Shown: positions 44,178 through 53,532, counted from the stretch's first letter. The stretch: DNA of 64,000 nt from Pedobacter sp. AJM (GCF_002197755.1 NZ_NHOT01000012.1:62001-126000); one strand, 5' to 3'. Translations and numbers: made by a program. Notes: generated by a model not told the origin, from the sequence alone.

Positions 44178-45953
44178 ATGGAAAATTTAACAGACATGAC
44201 CGTTGCAAAATATTTGGTATTGCGGCTGAAGGAGCTTGGCCTGACCCATTTATTTGGGATAGCGGGTAATTATTCGGCTCCTTTTTTAAATACCATTGAT
44301 GAAGATGAAAGCGCAGATAAAATAAACATTATAGGCGACACGAATGAAATTAATGCCGGCCATTGCGCCGATGCCTATGCCAGGCTGAAGGGTTTTGCTG
44401 CCGTAGCAGTGACCTATGGCGTGGGTGCTTTTACCTTGCTGAATGCTACGGCAGGTTCGTATGTAGAGCATTGCCCGGTACTGGTGATCAATGGTTCGCC
44501 CACCAATGCCGATCAGATGAAAAGTATTGGCGAAGGCCTGCTGGCCTCACACATGACCGGCGACATGTATAGCAACATCAACGTATATCGCCATGTTACC
44601 GTTGCTGCAGAGCTGGTGATGAGCAGTGTAGATGCACCCTATAAAATAGACGCTGTATTGATGGCCTGCCTGATTTATGGCCGGCCGGTTTATCTCGAGG
44701 TTTTTGAAGATGTATGGCGCATGCCTTGTGAAGCACCGAAGCATAAACTGGCGATTAATGGTTATAGGAGTTGCACGCAAAATGCTGTGGAGGCTGCAAA
44801 GAAAACGGTAGAACTGATTAAGGAATTTGGTGCGCCCATTTTTTGGGCCGGTGAAGAAATTCAGCGGAAAGGCTTACAGGAAGAATTTCTAAAGTTAGTG
44901 GAAGAGACGAAGATTGAATTTACCACTTCCATCATGGGCAAATCAGTCGTTTCAGAAAGCAACCGGTATTTCCGGGGTGTTTTTAATGGCAATGCTTCTC
45001 CAAAAGATGTGCAGGAACGGTTTAAGAAAGCCGGTGTCAAAATCGGGCTCGGTGCCTGGACCACAGGTAAAAACCTGGGTGGCTTTAATATTTGGGGGGA
45101 GCATACCGTCCTGGCCAACCATTCATCGGTACGGATCGGTGCACAGTTTGAACCCAACGTATCACTGGGCGATTTTATGAGCGAACTGCGCAGGCAACTC
45201 AAAGACGTGGCGTATAAACCCCATCATATGTACGATAGTAGTCAGAAAGTGGCCGATGCAACTTTTGTGGTTGAACCACGGAAGAAAGATGCTGATTTGC
45301 CAATTACCTACGACAGCTTTTTTGGCCGGATGAATCAATTCATCACGACAGATCATGTGGTGGTTTCTGATTCCGGCTTTTCCTTACTGGGTGCGCAAGG
45401 TTTGCGTATTAAAGAAGCCAATGGTTTTGTGGCGCAGGCCTCGTGGCTTTCTATCGGTTATTCGGTACCAGCTGCCGTAGGCGTCAAGTGTGCCTTACCT
45501 GAAAAGCAGGTGATTGTTTTTGTGGGTGATGGAGCTTTCCAGGAAACCTGTCAGGCCATCAGCAACCAGGCCAGACTGGGGCACAATACCATTGTATTTG
45601 TTCTCGACAACACCATTTATGGGATCGAACAAATGCTCACGAATCCAAACCCTTTCAGGCCGGCCGATAGAAAAATAAATTATCCGGTAGAGCATATGAA
45701 CGAGGTTTACCCTTATAATAAAATGCACCAGTGGAAATACGCCAAATTAGCAGATGTTTTTGGTGGCAAAGGTTTCGAAGTGTCTACTATGAATGAGCTG
45801 GAAGATGTGCTTAAAAAACTTGATGTAAAAGATACCAATTTTATTGTGCATGTGCATTTGCCCGAGGTGGACATTCCGGAAGCCATTGCCTATAAAAATG
45901 ACCGGCCAGGTGAAGATGAGGTACTGAACAAAGACTGGTCATTATGCGGATAA
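44178..45953 (+). CDS. Thiamine-diphosphate-dependent 2-oxo-acid decarboxylase with altered His pair
   Basis: The protein has 591 residues with the three-domain order of pyruvate/indolepyruvate/phenylpyruvate decarboxylases. The N-terminal domain has the catalytic Glu57 in GDTNEINAGHCADAYAR and GAFTLLNATAGSYVEHCPV. The C-terminal domain has the thiamine-binding motif GDGAFQETCQ...IVFVLDN (about 449-478). Pyruvate decarboxylases carry a His-His pair (LLHHTLG) in this region; here it reads LLASHMTGD, so the first His is Ser124. It follows the amino acid oxidase by 5 bases and so probably decarboxylates its 2-oxo acid product to an aldehyde. A carboligase role is the alternative. Confidence 0.85.
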   Translation: MENLTDMTVAKYLVLRLKELGLTHLFGIAGNYSAPFLNTIDEDESADKINIIGDTNEINAGHCADAYARLKGFAAVAVTYGVGAFTLLNATAGSYVEHCPVLVINGSPTNADQMKSIGEGLLASHMTGDMYSNINVYRHVTVAAELVMSSVDAPYKIDAVLMACLIYGRPVYLEVFEDVWRMPCEAPKHKLAINGYRSCTQNAVEAAKKTVELIKEFGAPIFWAGEEIQRKGLQEEFLKLVEETKIEFTTSIMGKSVVSESNRYFRGVFNGNASPKDVQERFKKAGVKIGLGAWTTGKNLGGFNIWGEHTVLANHSSVRIGAQFEPNVSLGDFMSELRRQLKDVAYKPHHMYDSSQKVADATFVVEPRKKDADLPITYDSFFGRMNQFITTDHVVVSDSGFSLLGAQGLRIKEANGFVAQASWLSIGYSVPAAVGVKCALPEKQVIVFVGDGAFQETCQAISNQARLGHNTIVFVLDNTIYGIEQMLTNPNPFRPADRKINYPVEHMNEVYPYNKMHQWKYAKLADVFGGKGFEVSTMNELEDVLKKLDVKDTNFIVHVHLPEVDIPEAIAYKNDRPGEDEVLNKDWSLCG

Positions 45954-45997
45954 CATCTGATGAGGCTGTTAAAGGCCGGATATAGCGCAAATTCAAT

Positions 45998-46041
45998 ACG
46001 TCAGCCTCCACATGTTCGTCATGAGGGGCTGACGCTTTTTC
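45998..46041 (+). terminator. Intrinsic terminator after the decarboxylase gene
   Basis: CGTCAGCC (45999-46006) pairs with GGCTGACG (46027-46034), followed by CTTTTTC. It separates the oxidase-decarboxylase pair from the third gene, so the third may have its own promoter. Confidence 0.7.
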
Positions 46042-46189
46042 AAATCAAACATTACATTCATGTATTCATGCTGATCAATACAGGTTAACAGGCAAAACAG
46101 GCTGCTTTTTAAGCCGAAGAATTGTTTAAAAGCGCTCTTTAGCCTGTTATCTTCCGGATCACAACACGTATTTAAATTACAATTTAACG

Positions 46190-47980
46190 ATGTCAAAAAT
46201 TTTAGACTTCCTCTCTAAGCTGGATGTAAGCTATGAAAACGGCGTTTCGGAGCGCGAGCAGATTCGTCCGTATATAGAAAGTATGCGCAGTCAGTTTGAA
46301 GAATTGGCCGATCGGCCGGATATTATAGACACCATAAGCGAAGGATTTCCGCCGTTGCTTCAGATTGAAAAAAAAGAGATCACCTATCAGGGTAAAACCT
46401 ACTATTATGATCAACAGAGAAAAATCCATAACCGCTATTACCGGTTTATGCCAAAATATATTGCGATGTGTTTTACAACGCAGCATGTACAGAGCATTGT
46501 GAAGATGATCCCTTTTTTCGATGGGCCGATCAGGGTTTGTTCCGGCAGACATGATCATGAAGGGGAGTGCATGGGTACAGATGCCCTGGTGATAGACCTT
46601 TCTGGTATGAACAGTGTGCAGGTTTTTAATCTGGAAAAGGAACAGGATAACAATTACGCCATCATTGACCCGGGCATCCAGTTTATTGATCTGATTACGC
46701 AGTTAAATCAGAATGGGGTAGGGATCCCTCATGGTACCTGCCATTCGGTAAGGGTTGCCGGATTTTCATTTGGTGGTGGCTGGGGGCCATGGACACGCGC
46801 CAAAGGCATGGGCTGCGAAAGCCTGGCCGGCGTAACGATTGTTTTAGGTGATGGAACAGTAAAGGAATTATGGGATGAAAAACTGTTGCCCAAAAAAGCA
46901 AATGGCGAGCCGGTAGCCAGCATGACCGATGATGACCGGAAATTGCTGTGGGCACTCCGTGGCGGCGGCGGCATGAGCTATGGCATTGTGACCAGTTTAG
47001 TCTATAAAACATTTCAGCTTCCCCCTTACACCACCAAATTTACCGTGTCCTGGAAAAATGGAAAGGCATTGGAAATACTGGAAAAGTGGGAAGAAATTAT
47101 CAGTGGCGACAACCCTGATTTGCTGGGTACAAACTTAAAAATAATGGCTAAATCAGGCGATGATCAATCAACTGGTCAGGGATGCTATTTTTATGGGTAT
47201 TACCAGAGCAGTGATGTTGACCAAAATGCGATCCGGAAAGTAATTGGCCAATGGTTCCATTCTGATTTGACGCCTGATGATGTGACGTTCCAGGATGGAT
47301 TATCAGCAGATCCCGGTGAGAATGGATTAAATAGCAACAGTTTCTGGGGCGGTCTTTCTGCCTGGGACCGGGTGATTGACTGGAAAGATAACAGTAATTC
47401 ACCGCTTCAGTATTCAGGATTGAAAAGCTATGAATTTATTCCGCCAGAGGTTGATGATCCCGCACCGCGGAAAATTACATCAAAGCTGGTGAAGGCAGGT
47501 CATGAAGGTGGCGGGCTGGGTAAAGCCGGTCGGGAAATTTTAATTCAAAGTCTGCAGTCTGACTTGCTCGAACAGAAAGGATTTGATGCCGGGTTAGCCT
47601 GTTATATCACCCTCGGGGCTATTTCAGGCTCCTTTTATACAGAATATAACAGTGAGATCAATAAAAAGAAAAGAGGTGAATATGATGGCAGTGCATTTCC
47701 ATACAAAAGCAGTCCCTACACCATACAGTATCAGGTATGGTGGAACCAGAACGGGGTTAATAAACAGGCAGACCAGTATGTAAATAAAGCATTGGACTGG
47801 TTGGAATGGTGCCGGGATCTTGATTTTCCGCAAACATACGGTGCATTTATCAGCTTCAAAGATGCCAGCATCCCTACTGCTGTGTATTTTCAGGAGAGTT
47901 ATGCCAAGCTGAAAGACATCAAGAGAAATTATGCAAATGATCCGTTAAACAGGTTAAGCACCCGCAAAACCATTATTTAA
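46190..47980 (+). CDS. Bicovalent-FAD oxidase (berberine-bridge-enzyme-like)
   Basis: The protein has 596 residues. It has the VAO/BBE FAD-binding pattern: RVCSGRHDHEGECMG with His121 as the likely 8-alpha-histidyl site, and IPHGTCHSVRVAGFSFGGGWG with Cys184 as the likely 6-S-cysteinyl site, so the FAD is probably attached twice. The C-terminal part ends AVYFQESYAKLKDIKRNYANDPLNRLS, the BBE signature in altered form. Such oxidases act on alcohols, sugars or amine-type natural products and make H2O2. It has no signal peptide. It follows the oxidase-decarboxylase pair on the same strand and faces the LodA-type operon. Confidence 0.85.
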   Translation: MSKILDFLSKLDVSYENGVSEREQIRPYIESMRSQFEELADRPDIIDTISEGFPPLLQIEKKEITYQGKTYYYDQQRKIHNRYYRFMPKYIAMCFTTQHVQSIVKMIPFFDGPIRVCSGRHDHEGECMGTDALVIDLSGMNSVQVFNLEKEQDNNYAIIDPGIQFIDLITQLNQNGVGIPHGTCHSVRVAGFSFGGGWGPWTRAKGMGCESLAGVTIVLGDGTVKELWDEKLLPKKANGEPVASMTDDDRKLLWALRGGGGMSYGIVTSLVYKTFQLPPYTTKFTVSWKNGKALEILEKWEEIISGDNPDLLGTNLKIMAKSGDDQSTGQGCYFYGYYQSSDVDQNAIRKVIGQWFHSDLTPDDVTFQDGLSADPGENGLNSNSFWGGLSAWDRVIDWKDNSNSPLQYSGLKSYEFIPPEVDDPAPRKITSKLVKAGHEGGGLGKAGREILIQSLQSDLLEQKGFDAGLACYITLGAISGSFYTEYNSEINKKKRGEYDGSAFPYKSSPYTIQYQVWWNQNGVNKQADQYVNKALDWLEWCRDLDFPQTYGAFISFKDASIPTAVYFQESYAKLKDIKRNYANDPLNRLSTRKTII

Positions 47981-48009
47981 CTTTAAAGCCACAAACAGAA
48001 TTTCCACTC

Positions 48010-48067
48010 CGGCTGCGGTATGCGGCCGTTTTCCTGGAAGATATGAGTTCTGCTTGTATCTTCCAGG
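48010..48067. terminator. Stem-loops between the convergent oxidative gene sets
   Basis: CGGCTGC (48010-48016) pairs with GCGGCCG (48022-48028), followed by TTTTCC, giving a weak plus-strand terminator. A second perfect 11-bp stem lies at 48033-48043 (CCTGGAAGATA) and 48057-48067 (TATCTTCCAGG) without a T-run; it may help both strands. Confidence 0.55.
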
Positions 48068-48096
48068 GATGTGAAATCAATTTCAGCTGCTGCAAA

Positions 48097-49248
48097 TTAA
48101 GTATTGAATTCCTGCATCATTTTATACGGGTATACTTTAGTCTCTGCCCGTTTCTGCCAGAATACGGATTCCGGCCAGCGTTGTTCTTGCTGGTAGTGTT
48201 GATTGCGCTGATCAATATATTGCTGCCAGGAATCGTCAATGTGGTTTTGATACAGCACCGCCGCGCTCATGTCATGGCCATTGCTTTTTAACATGGCCAA
48301 TGCTGTTTTTCCGGCTTTAATGCCAGTTGAAAGGCTTTTGTAAATGCCCTGCGCCGCAATTGGATCAAAGCAGAGGGCAGCATCGCCGGCAGCCAGCCAA
48401 TGTTTTCCATACACTTGTTCCAAACGGGAGGAGTAGACCGGAAATTTATAAAAGCAATGATCGCTTAGCGCAACCGGCGCTAAATGGGCAGCAAGGAGTT
48501 GGGTTTGGCTAATGCCTTTGGAAAAATTTTCAGCCATAGCCATATTGATTCGCCGGAGCACCGGGGCTTCGGTGATATACATACTGACCAGTTTATCTTG
48601 CGGTAGTTTGGCTGCATACCACCATCCGTTTTGATCTGCTTCTAACAGGGTTTGGGCAGTCAGTTTTCCGGCGTTGATGGAACTGAACCTGAGTAAACCG
48701 ATCAGTTGATCCTGAAGATGTGTTTTGATGCCTAACGAACGGGCAAAGTGCGCACCAGGTCCGGATGCATCGATCACCATTTTTGCACGTAAGCTGTAAT
48801 TTTGCCGTTTAACACGGTCATACAGGGTAAGCTCAAAACCATCGAGAGCGGGTTGCCGGCTCAGGTATTGTGTTTCCCAGGCGATAGTGGTTTGATGCCG
48901 GCTTACCGCTTCCACCAGCATGCAGTCAAATACCGGCCGGTTTAGCCGCCACGGCGGACCCATCGGGTCAAGTACCGAATCATTAAATCCGGCCAGGTGA
49001 CGCCCCCAAACCGATACATGACCAGGATAGGCAAAATGGTTTGCACGGTCAAAAATGTCCCTTAAACCTAAAAAACTGATGCAAGACAGGGCGGCGGGTG
49101 GGATGCTTTCCCCCGCCCTGATCTTGTCAGCCTTTCCCGAATCGATAACCAGCACCTGTACATCAGCATGTTTTTTCAGGGTTATGGCTGCTGCAAGCCC
49201 GGCCGGCCCGGCTCCAATGATCACTACATCATATGCTGCGCTCCGCAT
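48097..49248 (-). CDS. LodB/GoxB-like FAD-dependent oxidoreductase, maturase of the quinoprotein
   Basis: The ATG at 49248 gives 383 residues; an in-frame TTG at 49251 is less likely. FAD motifs are DVVIIGAGPAGLAAAI (GAGPAG at 12-17), RAGESIPPAA (43-52) and the second FAD-binding stretch GDAALCFDPIAAQGIYKSLSTG. This is the tryptophan-halogenase/LodB-like group. In known systems (LodB for LodA, GoxB for GoxA), this flavoprotein is needed to form the cysteine tryptophylquinone cofactor in the partner oxidase. Its ATG overlaps the stop of the LodA-like gene by one base (TGATG), so translation is coupled. That supports maturation of that partner. Confidence 0.85.
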   Translation of the reverse strand: MRSAAYDVVIIGAGPAGLAAAITLKKHADVQVLVIDSGKADKIRAGESIPPAALSCISFLGLRDIFDRANHFAYPGHVSVWGRHLAGFNDSVLDPMGPPWRLNRPVFDCMLVEAVSRHQTTIAWETQYLSRQPALDGFELTLYDRVKRQNYSLRAKMVIDASGPGAHFARSLGIKTHLQDQLIGLLRFSSINAGKLTAQTLLEADQNGWWYAAKLPQDKLVSMYITEAPVLRRINMAMAENFSKGISQTQLLAAHLAPVALSDHCFYKFPVYSSRLEQVYGKHWLAAGDAALCFDPIAAQGIYKSLSTGIKAGKTALAMLKSNGHDMSAAVLYQNHIDDSWQQYIDQRNQHYQQEQRWPESVFWQKRAETKVYPYKMMQEFNT

Positions 49249-51293
49249 CAAATGGGGTTGTTGGCAGAAGGACTGGTGTTAAAGGGCCACTCCAGTGCCG
49301 GGTTATCCGGTATGATGGTTTCATCAAACTGGTTTTGTACCTCAAGGTAATAATCCGGATCGTAGTCAGGTCCAATCACCGTACCCTGCACAACAATGCC
49401 CAGCTTATCCCAGTCTTTTACAGATTGATTGGCTTTCTGGAAAGTACTGGCACTTTTAGTATCCAGCGAATAAGTGCCTTTTCCCCTGATGGCCCATTGC
49501 TGTTTAGGTAAAACATTATTAACCACCTGGTTGGATACGTAAACCGCATCAGGCCGTTGTGCGGGCCACGACCAATACAGGGTTGTACCATTGCCATTCG
49601 TTTTATTTACGCCGCTGGTATTAATACTTGGCTGGTGTATGGAACAGGAATTATAGTCCGTTTGCCAGGGTATGGCCATGAACTTGGTCATGTCACCGGG
49701 CTCCAGACCACTCAGGTCTTCCTGCAGCGGAAACCATCCGGCAGTTAAAAATGGCGCTTTATTCGCTGAAGCATAATTTAGGGGGCTGGCTTTCAATCTG
49801 AACGGTCCTGCGCCGGTTGTTTGCCAGTCTTGCTGGTAGATATCTGTTGATCTCACGATATAACTCATTTCAATGCCGGGTACATACCGGCCGCCGAGGC
49901 AGTTGCTCAGGGATGCCATATCCAGGTATTCACCCTTGCCGAGCTGCTGGCCCTCACCATCAATAAATTGGTGCCTGCTCCATTGTTCCAAAAAGAAATA
50001 CTGGGTTTTGGTCACCGTCAGGAAGGATGTTCCGGCATCACCCACTGATAAAGGCATGAGCGGTACACCGGTGTTCACTTCAGACTGTGGGGTACCTGTA
50101 AGGTTCGGATTTCTGATAAAATTCAGTCCGGCCATGATGGTTTTGTCAGGGTTGTCCGCGCCGGTGATGGCATCCACGGCTTCATGTGCTTTAACGGCCA
50201 TTCGGGGTAGGTTTACGGTCCAGCGTTGCAGTAACGCAGCCCTGAATACCGGCCTCACCATGCTTTCAAATGCCGGGAGAAAGGCCGGATTAAAACTTTC
50301 GGCATCAAACAGTTCCGGCTGCAGGTTCATTTCCCTTACCCAGGTATCATAAACATCATCCCAGGTGGAAACAACATTGCGGATCTGCGGCGCATAAGCC
50401 GGATCGCAGCAAACCACCCAGGCATTAAAAGCCTCCTGAAAGCTGCCATCTTCAAAGACAATGGTGGCAGATACAGGCCCATCGGCAGCGTCATCATACC
50501 AGCTGGCGTTATTAAGATCGCCTGTGCAAGGTACCGGATCGCCATATTCATCTATTCCTGCAGCGGTATGGCCATGAGCAGCCAATACCAGTAATCTGCC
50601 TTGCTCGTCTGTTAGTACCTCACCCAATGAATCGAGTTTGCCAGCGGGGTAATGCAGTTCGCCGGCAGGGAAGGTGACCGGATAGGCGGTGATTTCCTCA
50701 ATCTTTCCATTTGAACAGTAACTGGCCGGGGTTTTTGCATTGAATTTGGCTTTATTATTCGCAATGGCGGAAACAGCCCTCGGACCAGGATCAATCACCA
50801 GGTTTCTTAAGCGGATCGGGTCTGCTACAGTACCTGTTGTACCGTATACCTGCGGGTTGCGCAATTGCGGAAAACCGTCCTGGAATGCATTGATACCCAC
50901 CAGCGGTACCACATTGTAGGAAGCAGCCTTTTTATTGGCCAGGTGCACCGTCCAGATGATATCTTTAACCACCCGTCCGTCAGCAAGCGTGGTCCCCTTA
51001 ACTACTTCCGCAGGTTTGGCGGGGCAGGGATAAGCATCAGGTCCGTCTAATTCATAATAATATAAGCGGAAGCGGGCCGCCTGTCTTTTAAGGTAACCAT
51101 CCTCATCGCGAAGGTCGGTCGCCGCTATGACTTCATTTTCCGTTCCTGGTTTAATAGGCAGTCCTCCCGTCGTTGCCGAACCCGCCAGCGGCAAGCCGGC
51201 ACTGGTTTCTGGCGAAAGATAATACGCTTTACTGGTGCCTATGCGCGCAAAATTAATGGTAGGGTGTATGCGGAATACTTTATTTACTGACAT
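49248..51293 (-). CDS. LodA-like cysteine-tryptophylquinone (CTQ) oxidase
   Basis: The protein has 681 residues without signal peptide, the LodA/GoxA family size. Its start MSVNKVFRIHPTINFARIGTS and the following YYLSPE match LodA-like proteins. The candidate cofactor Cys is C465 in LSNCLGGRYVPGIEMSY, and the candidate Trp is W543 in AIPWQTDYNSC (W574/W576 in YWSWPAQRPD are less likely). Known members oxidise lysine at the epsilon-amine or glycine, making aldehydes or glyoxylate with H2O2 and ammonia; H2O2 gives antibacterial activity. The substrate here is unknown. It is followed by its maturase gene and preceded by the ferritin-like gene by 18 bases. Confidence 0.85.
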   Translation of the reverse strand: MSVNKVFRIHPTINFARIGTSKAYYLSPETSAGLPLAGSATTGGLPIKPGTENEVIAATDLRDEDGYLKRQAARFRLYYYELDGPDAYPCPAKPAEVVKGTTLADGRVVKDIIWTVHLANKKAASYNVVPLVGINAFQDGFPQLRNPQVYGTTGTVADPIRLRNLVIDPGPRAVSAIANNKAKFNAKTPASYCSNGKIEEITAYPVTFPAGELHYPAGKLDSLGEVLTDEQGRLLVLAAHGHTAAGIDEYGDPVPCTGDLNNASWYDDAADGPVSATIVFEDGSFQEAFNAWVVCCDPAYAPQIRNVVSTWDDVYDTWVREMNLQPELFDAESFNPAFLPAFESMVRPVFRAALLQRWTVNLPRMAVKAHEAVDAITGADNPDKTIMAGLNFIRNPNLTGTPQSEVNTGVPLMPLSVGDAGTSFLTVTKTQYFFLEQWSRHQFIDGEGQQLGKGEYLDMASLSNCLGGRYVPGIEMSYIVRSTDIYQQDWQTTGAGPFRLKASPLNYASANKAPFLTAGWFPLQEDLSGLEPGDMTKFMAIPWQTDYNSCSIHQPSINTSGVNKTNGNGTTLYWSWPAQRPDAVYVSNQVVNNVLPKQQWAIRGKGTYSLDTKSASTFQKANQSVKDWDKLGIVVQGTVIGPDYDPDYYLEVQNQFDETIIPDNPALEWPFNTSPSANNPI

Positions 51294-51311
51294 GGTTTGA
51301 ATCTTTTAAGG

Positions 51312-52289
51312 TTAACTGAATTGTGGGGTCACGCCGTTTTTCCAGCAGTTTTGAATGGCTGCGCCTACGCTGACCATGGCGGGTATAAAATCATCCGGGT
51401 TTTCGCCAACAAAAAGGGCATCAAGCCGGTTACGCAGTTTATTAAAGTTCTCTTTTAATATTTCGATCAGTTGCCGGTCGTAATCGGTATAATCGCTTAG
51501 CGGTTTAAATGCATAGGTATCCTGTAGCGATGTATTGTTTTTGATCTGTTCAAATTTTTCAAAATGATCAGCGCTTTGTTCCGGGTCATCTGCCGTGTTC
51601 TGGAAATTCGCGATCAGCGGATCATTGCCCTGGCTGGCATTTGAACCTTCTCCCTGATCAGTGATCAGATCAATCAGCATACTCACCTGGTTGAAACCGG
51701 CATTTCCGTTTTCGGTGATTGTCATACCTGGCATGAGCCTGTAATAAGCCGAAAAATAGTTTACCTGGTTTACACCGCCCTTAATGCGGTCTTTAAAAAG
51801 GCTGGCGCCATAACGCAGTGCACGGTAGAAATCGCCAATATTGGCATATTCCTTTATATTTTGTTTGAGCGATGGCTGGGTCGCAGAATCCCATTCCGGA
51901 TATTCAATCAGGCACATGGCATTGATCCGGGACATATCCAGCGGACCTATTTCGGCAGTGTAGGGCTGATAGTTTTGCGTAGGATTTGGTACATCCAGGT
52001 TAAAATCAAGATGTGGAATAGTCTGTCCTTCATAAACAGGCATGCTGATTTTAGGACGATAACCATAGGCATTGCCGATATTCGCGACGCATTGTAAATG
52101 CAGCATCTCCTGGTGAAGAACAGATTGGATCAGCTGAAACGGTTCTGCGCTGCGGTTCACAACAGAATACATGGCCGACATGTAAAAAGGAATCGTCCAC
52201 AGCTCCAGGTCTGCGGCGTATTGGATATGTTCATAGAGGTGTTTCAGATTCCAGTGCGGATCTGCTACAGCTAAATTTTCAGTAGACAT
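51312..52289 (-). CDS. Ferritin-like protein of the VioB/RebD (PF12902) type
   Basis: The ATG at 52289 gives 325 residues; a TTG at 52331 would overlap the upstream gene and is rejected. The ferritin-like di-iron pattern is visible: AADLELWTIPFYMSAMYS (Glu29), SVLHQEMLHLQCVANIGNA (E61-x-x-H64), DQGEGSN (Glu214) and DHFEKFEQI (His242). In violacein, rebeccamycin and staurosporine pathways, proteins with this domain couple two indolyl- or phenyl-pyruvate imines made by an amino acid oxidase. Here it lies in one operon with a CTQ oxidase, and an amino acid oxidase gene is 8 kb away. The large N-terminal part of full VioB is not present, so only the domain function is inferred. Confidence 0.8.
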   Translation of the reverse strand: MSTENLAVADPHWNLKHLYEHIQYAADLELWTIPFYMSAMYSVVNRSAEPFQLIQSVLHQEMLHLQCVANIGNAYGYRPKISMPVYEGQTIPHLDFNLDVPNPTQNYQPYTAEIGPLDMSRINAMCLIEYPEWDSATQPSLKQNIKEYANIGDFYRALRYGASLFKDRIKGGVNQVNYFSAYYRLMPGMTITENGNAGFNQVSMLIDLITDQGEGSNASQGNDPLIANFQNTADDPEQSADHFEKFEQIKNNTSLQDTYAFKPLSDYTDYDRQLIEILKENFNKLRNRLDALFVGENPDDFIPAMVSVGAAIQNCWKNGVTPQFS

Positions 52290-52314
52290 GGTTGAGGTTT
52301 TAAACGGTGAATGG

Positions 52315-53337
52315 TTATTGAAAACGGGCAACGGTAATGGCAGCTACCACCAGTTCGTCTGCCAGCTGGCTTAAGCCGGTGACATAATGAGGGCGTTCTT
52401 CGGGGCCAAACACAAATCCCACAGGCTGATCCTGTTCGTTGGCCAGTAGCAGTAATTCACCATAGCCGATGCCACAGCTCTGCGGATTGCTGTTTCTCCT
52501 GGAATCGTTGAAATGTAAAGAGCCTCCCGCATCCGTACTGTCATAAACGGAAATGCGGTAAACCTGTTTGACAAAGCTTTCCGGGTTAAGCACTTCATCA
52601 AGTGGTACACGTTCTGGTACCGCAGTAAGCACCATGAAATGGCCGTTAGAATGTCCGGCAGTATAACCAAAGGATACAATATCTCCGGCTTGTGCAGTAG
52701 ATAGTCCGCTCTGCGATTCACCGGTATAGGTTTTGAGTGGCTGATTCAGTTTTTGAGATTCCTCGTTTTCAGCTTCCTGAATGGTGCTTGCGGATATACA
52801 ACCCGCAACATAACTCCACCGGCCTGGTAAAAGTACCGGGAAGGCAATCGCGATTTCCAATGCCGTGGGTACAATTCCAGGTGCAGCAAAATGGATCGCA
52901 TCAAAATCAACCTGTTGATGTAACAGGCTATAGGCATTGTTTTGCGGATCATTACTGCCCACAGCAGTGATGACACGGCAGCCAAACCCCACACAATCTA
53001 GTGTGCCGGTAAATGTACCGCCGCCAGCACCTGTAACCGGAGTAAATACCGCATCAGGATATAAGGGTTTCGGCCATACCGGTTCAAAAGCCGCAGGGGT
53101 TTCGGTGTAATAATTTTCGCCTGACGAATTGGGACCGGGATTAATGTAATTGGTCAATACAGTAAAGGCTATGTTGTTGAAACTTACGGTTTCGCCACTC
53201 ACGGTTACATCCGGAATACTGATATTGCCCTGGGCAACAAGGTAGGGGGTTGACACCGCAAAAGATGCCTCGGCTGTACTGTTGAAAAAATCGGAATTGT
53301 AGGCCTCCGGCCCGGCAAAATAATTGATAGGTAACAT
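52315..53337 (-). CDS. Putative cysteine hydrolase (NlpC/P60-like pattern), first gene of the CTQ operon
   Basis: The protein has 340 residues without a signal peptide. It has the order expected of an NlpC/P60-like thiol hydrolase: Cys115 in TLDCVGFGC, then AGDIVSFGYTAGHSNGH (217-233) with His232 in GHFMVLTAV, and Asp266 in ISVYDSTDAGG followed by a conserved-looking HFNDSRR. The N-terminal 105 residues are beta-rich. I do not recognise a precise family. It opens the operon, 25 bases before the ferritin-like gene. It may cut or join a peptide or amide in the product, but this is inference from the triad pattern only. Confidence 0.55.
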   Translation of the reverse strand: MLPINYFAGPEAYNSDFFNSTAEASFAVSTPYLVAQGNISIPDVTVSGETVSFNNIAFTVLTNYINPGPNSSGENYYTETPAAFEPVWPKPLYPDAVFTPVTGAGGGTFTGTLDCVGFGCRVITAVGSNDPQNNAYSLLHQQVDFDAIHFAAPGIVPTALEIAIAFPVLLPGRWSYVAGCISASTIQEAENEESQKLNQPLKTYTGESQSGLSTAQAGDIVSFGYTAGHSNGHFMVLTAVPERVPLDEVLNPESFVKQVYRISVYDSTDAGGSLHFNDSRRNSNPQSCGIGYGELLLLANEQDQPVGFVFGPEERPHYVTGLSQLADELVVAAITVARFQ

Positions 53338-53494
53338 GTTGTTTGAGATTTGTTAATTTATAATTGAAAGTATTAACAAAAAAATACAAATGCAAATTTT
53401 ATAGTCACTTAATCGTTCGGGCTGGATTGACCATTTGGGATATCCCTTTTTAGGGGGATTGAGCTTAGCTGACTGCTAAAAAGTTAAAGGAAAT

Positions 53495-53532
53495 AAAAAT
53501 GGGAAGTCACATCTTTTAGCATGTGCTTCCCA
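53495..53532 (-). terminator. Intrinsic terminator after tRNA-Leu (first copy)
   Basis: On the minus strand GGGAAGCACAT and ATGTGACTTCCC form a long stem with a TTTTTATTT tail, directly after tRNA-Leu. Confidence 0.75.

Noticed and set aside
48097..53337. Violacein or rebeccamycin gene cluster
   Set aside because: Only the ferritin-like domain and an amino acid oxidase are shared; VioC/VioD/VioE-type or RebC/RebP-type genes are absent.
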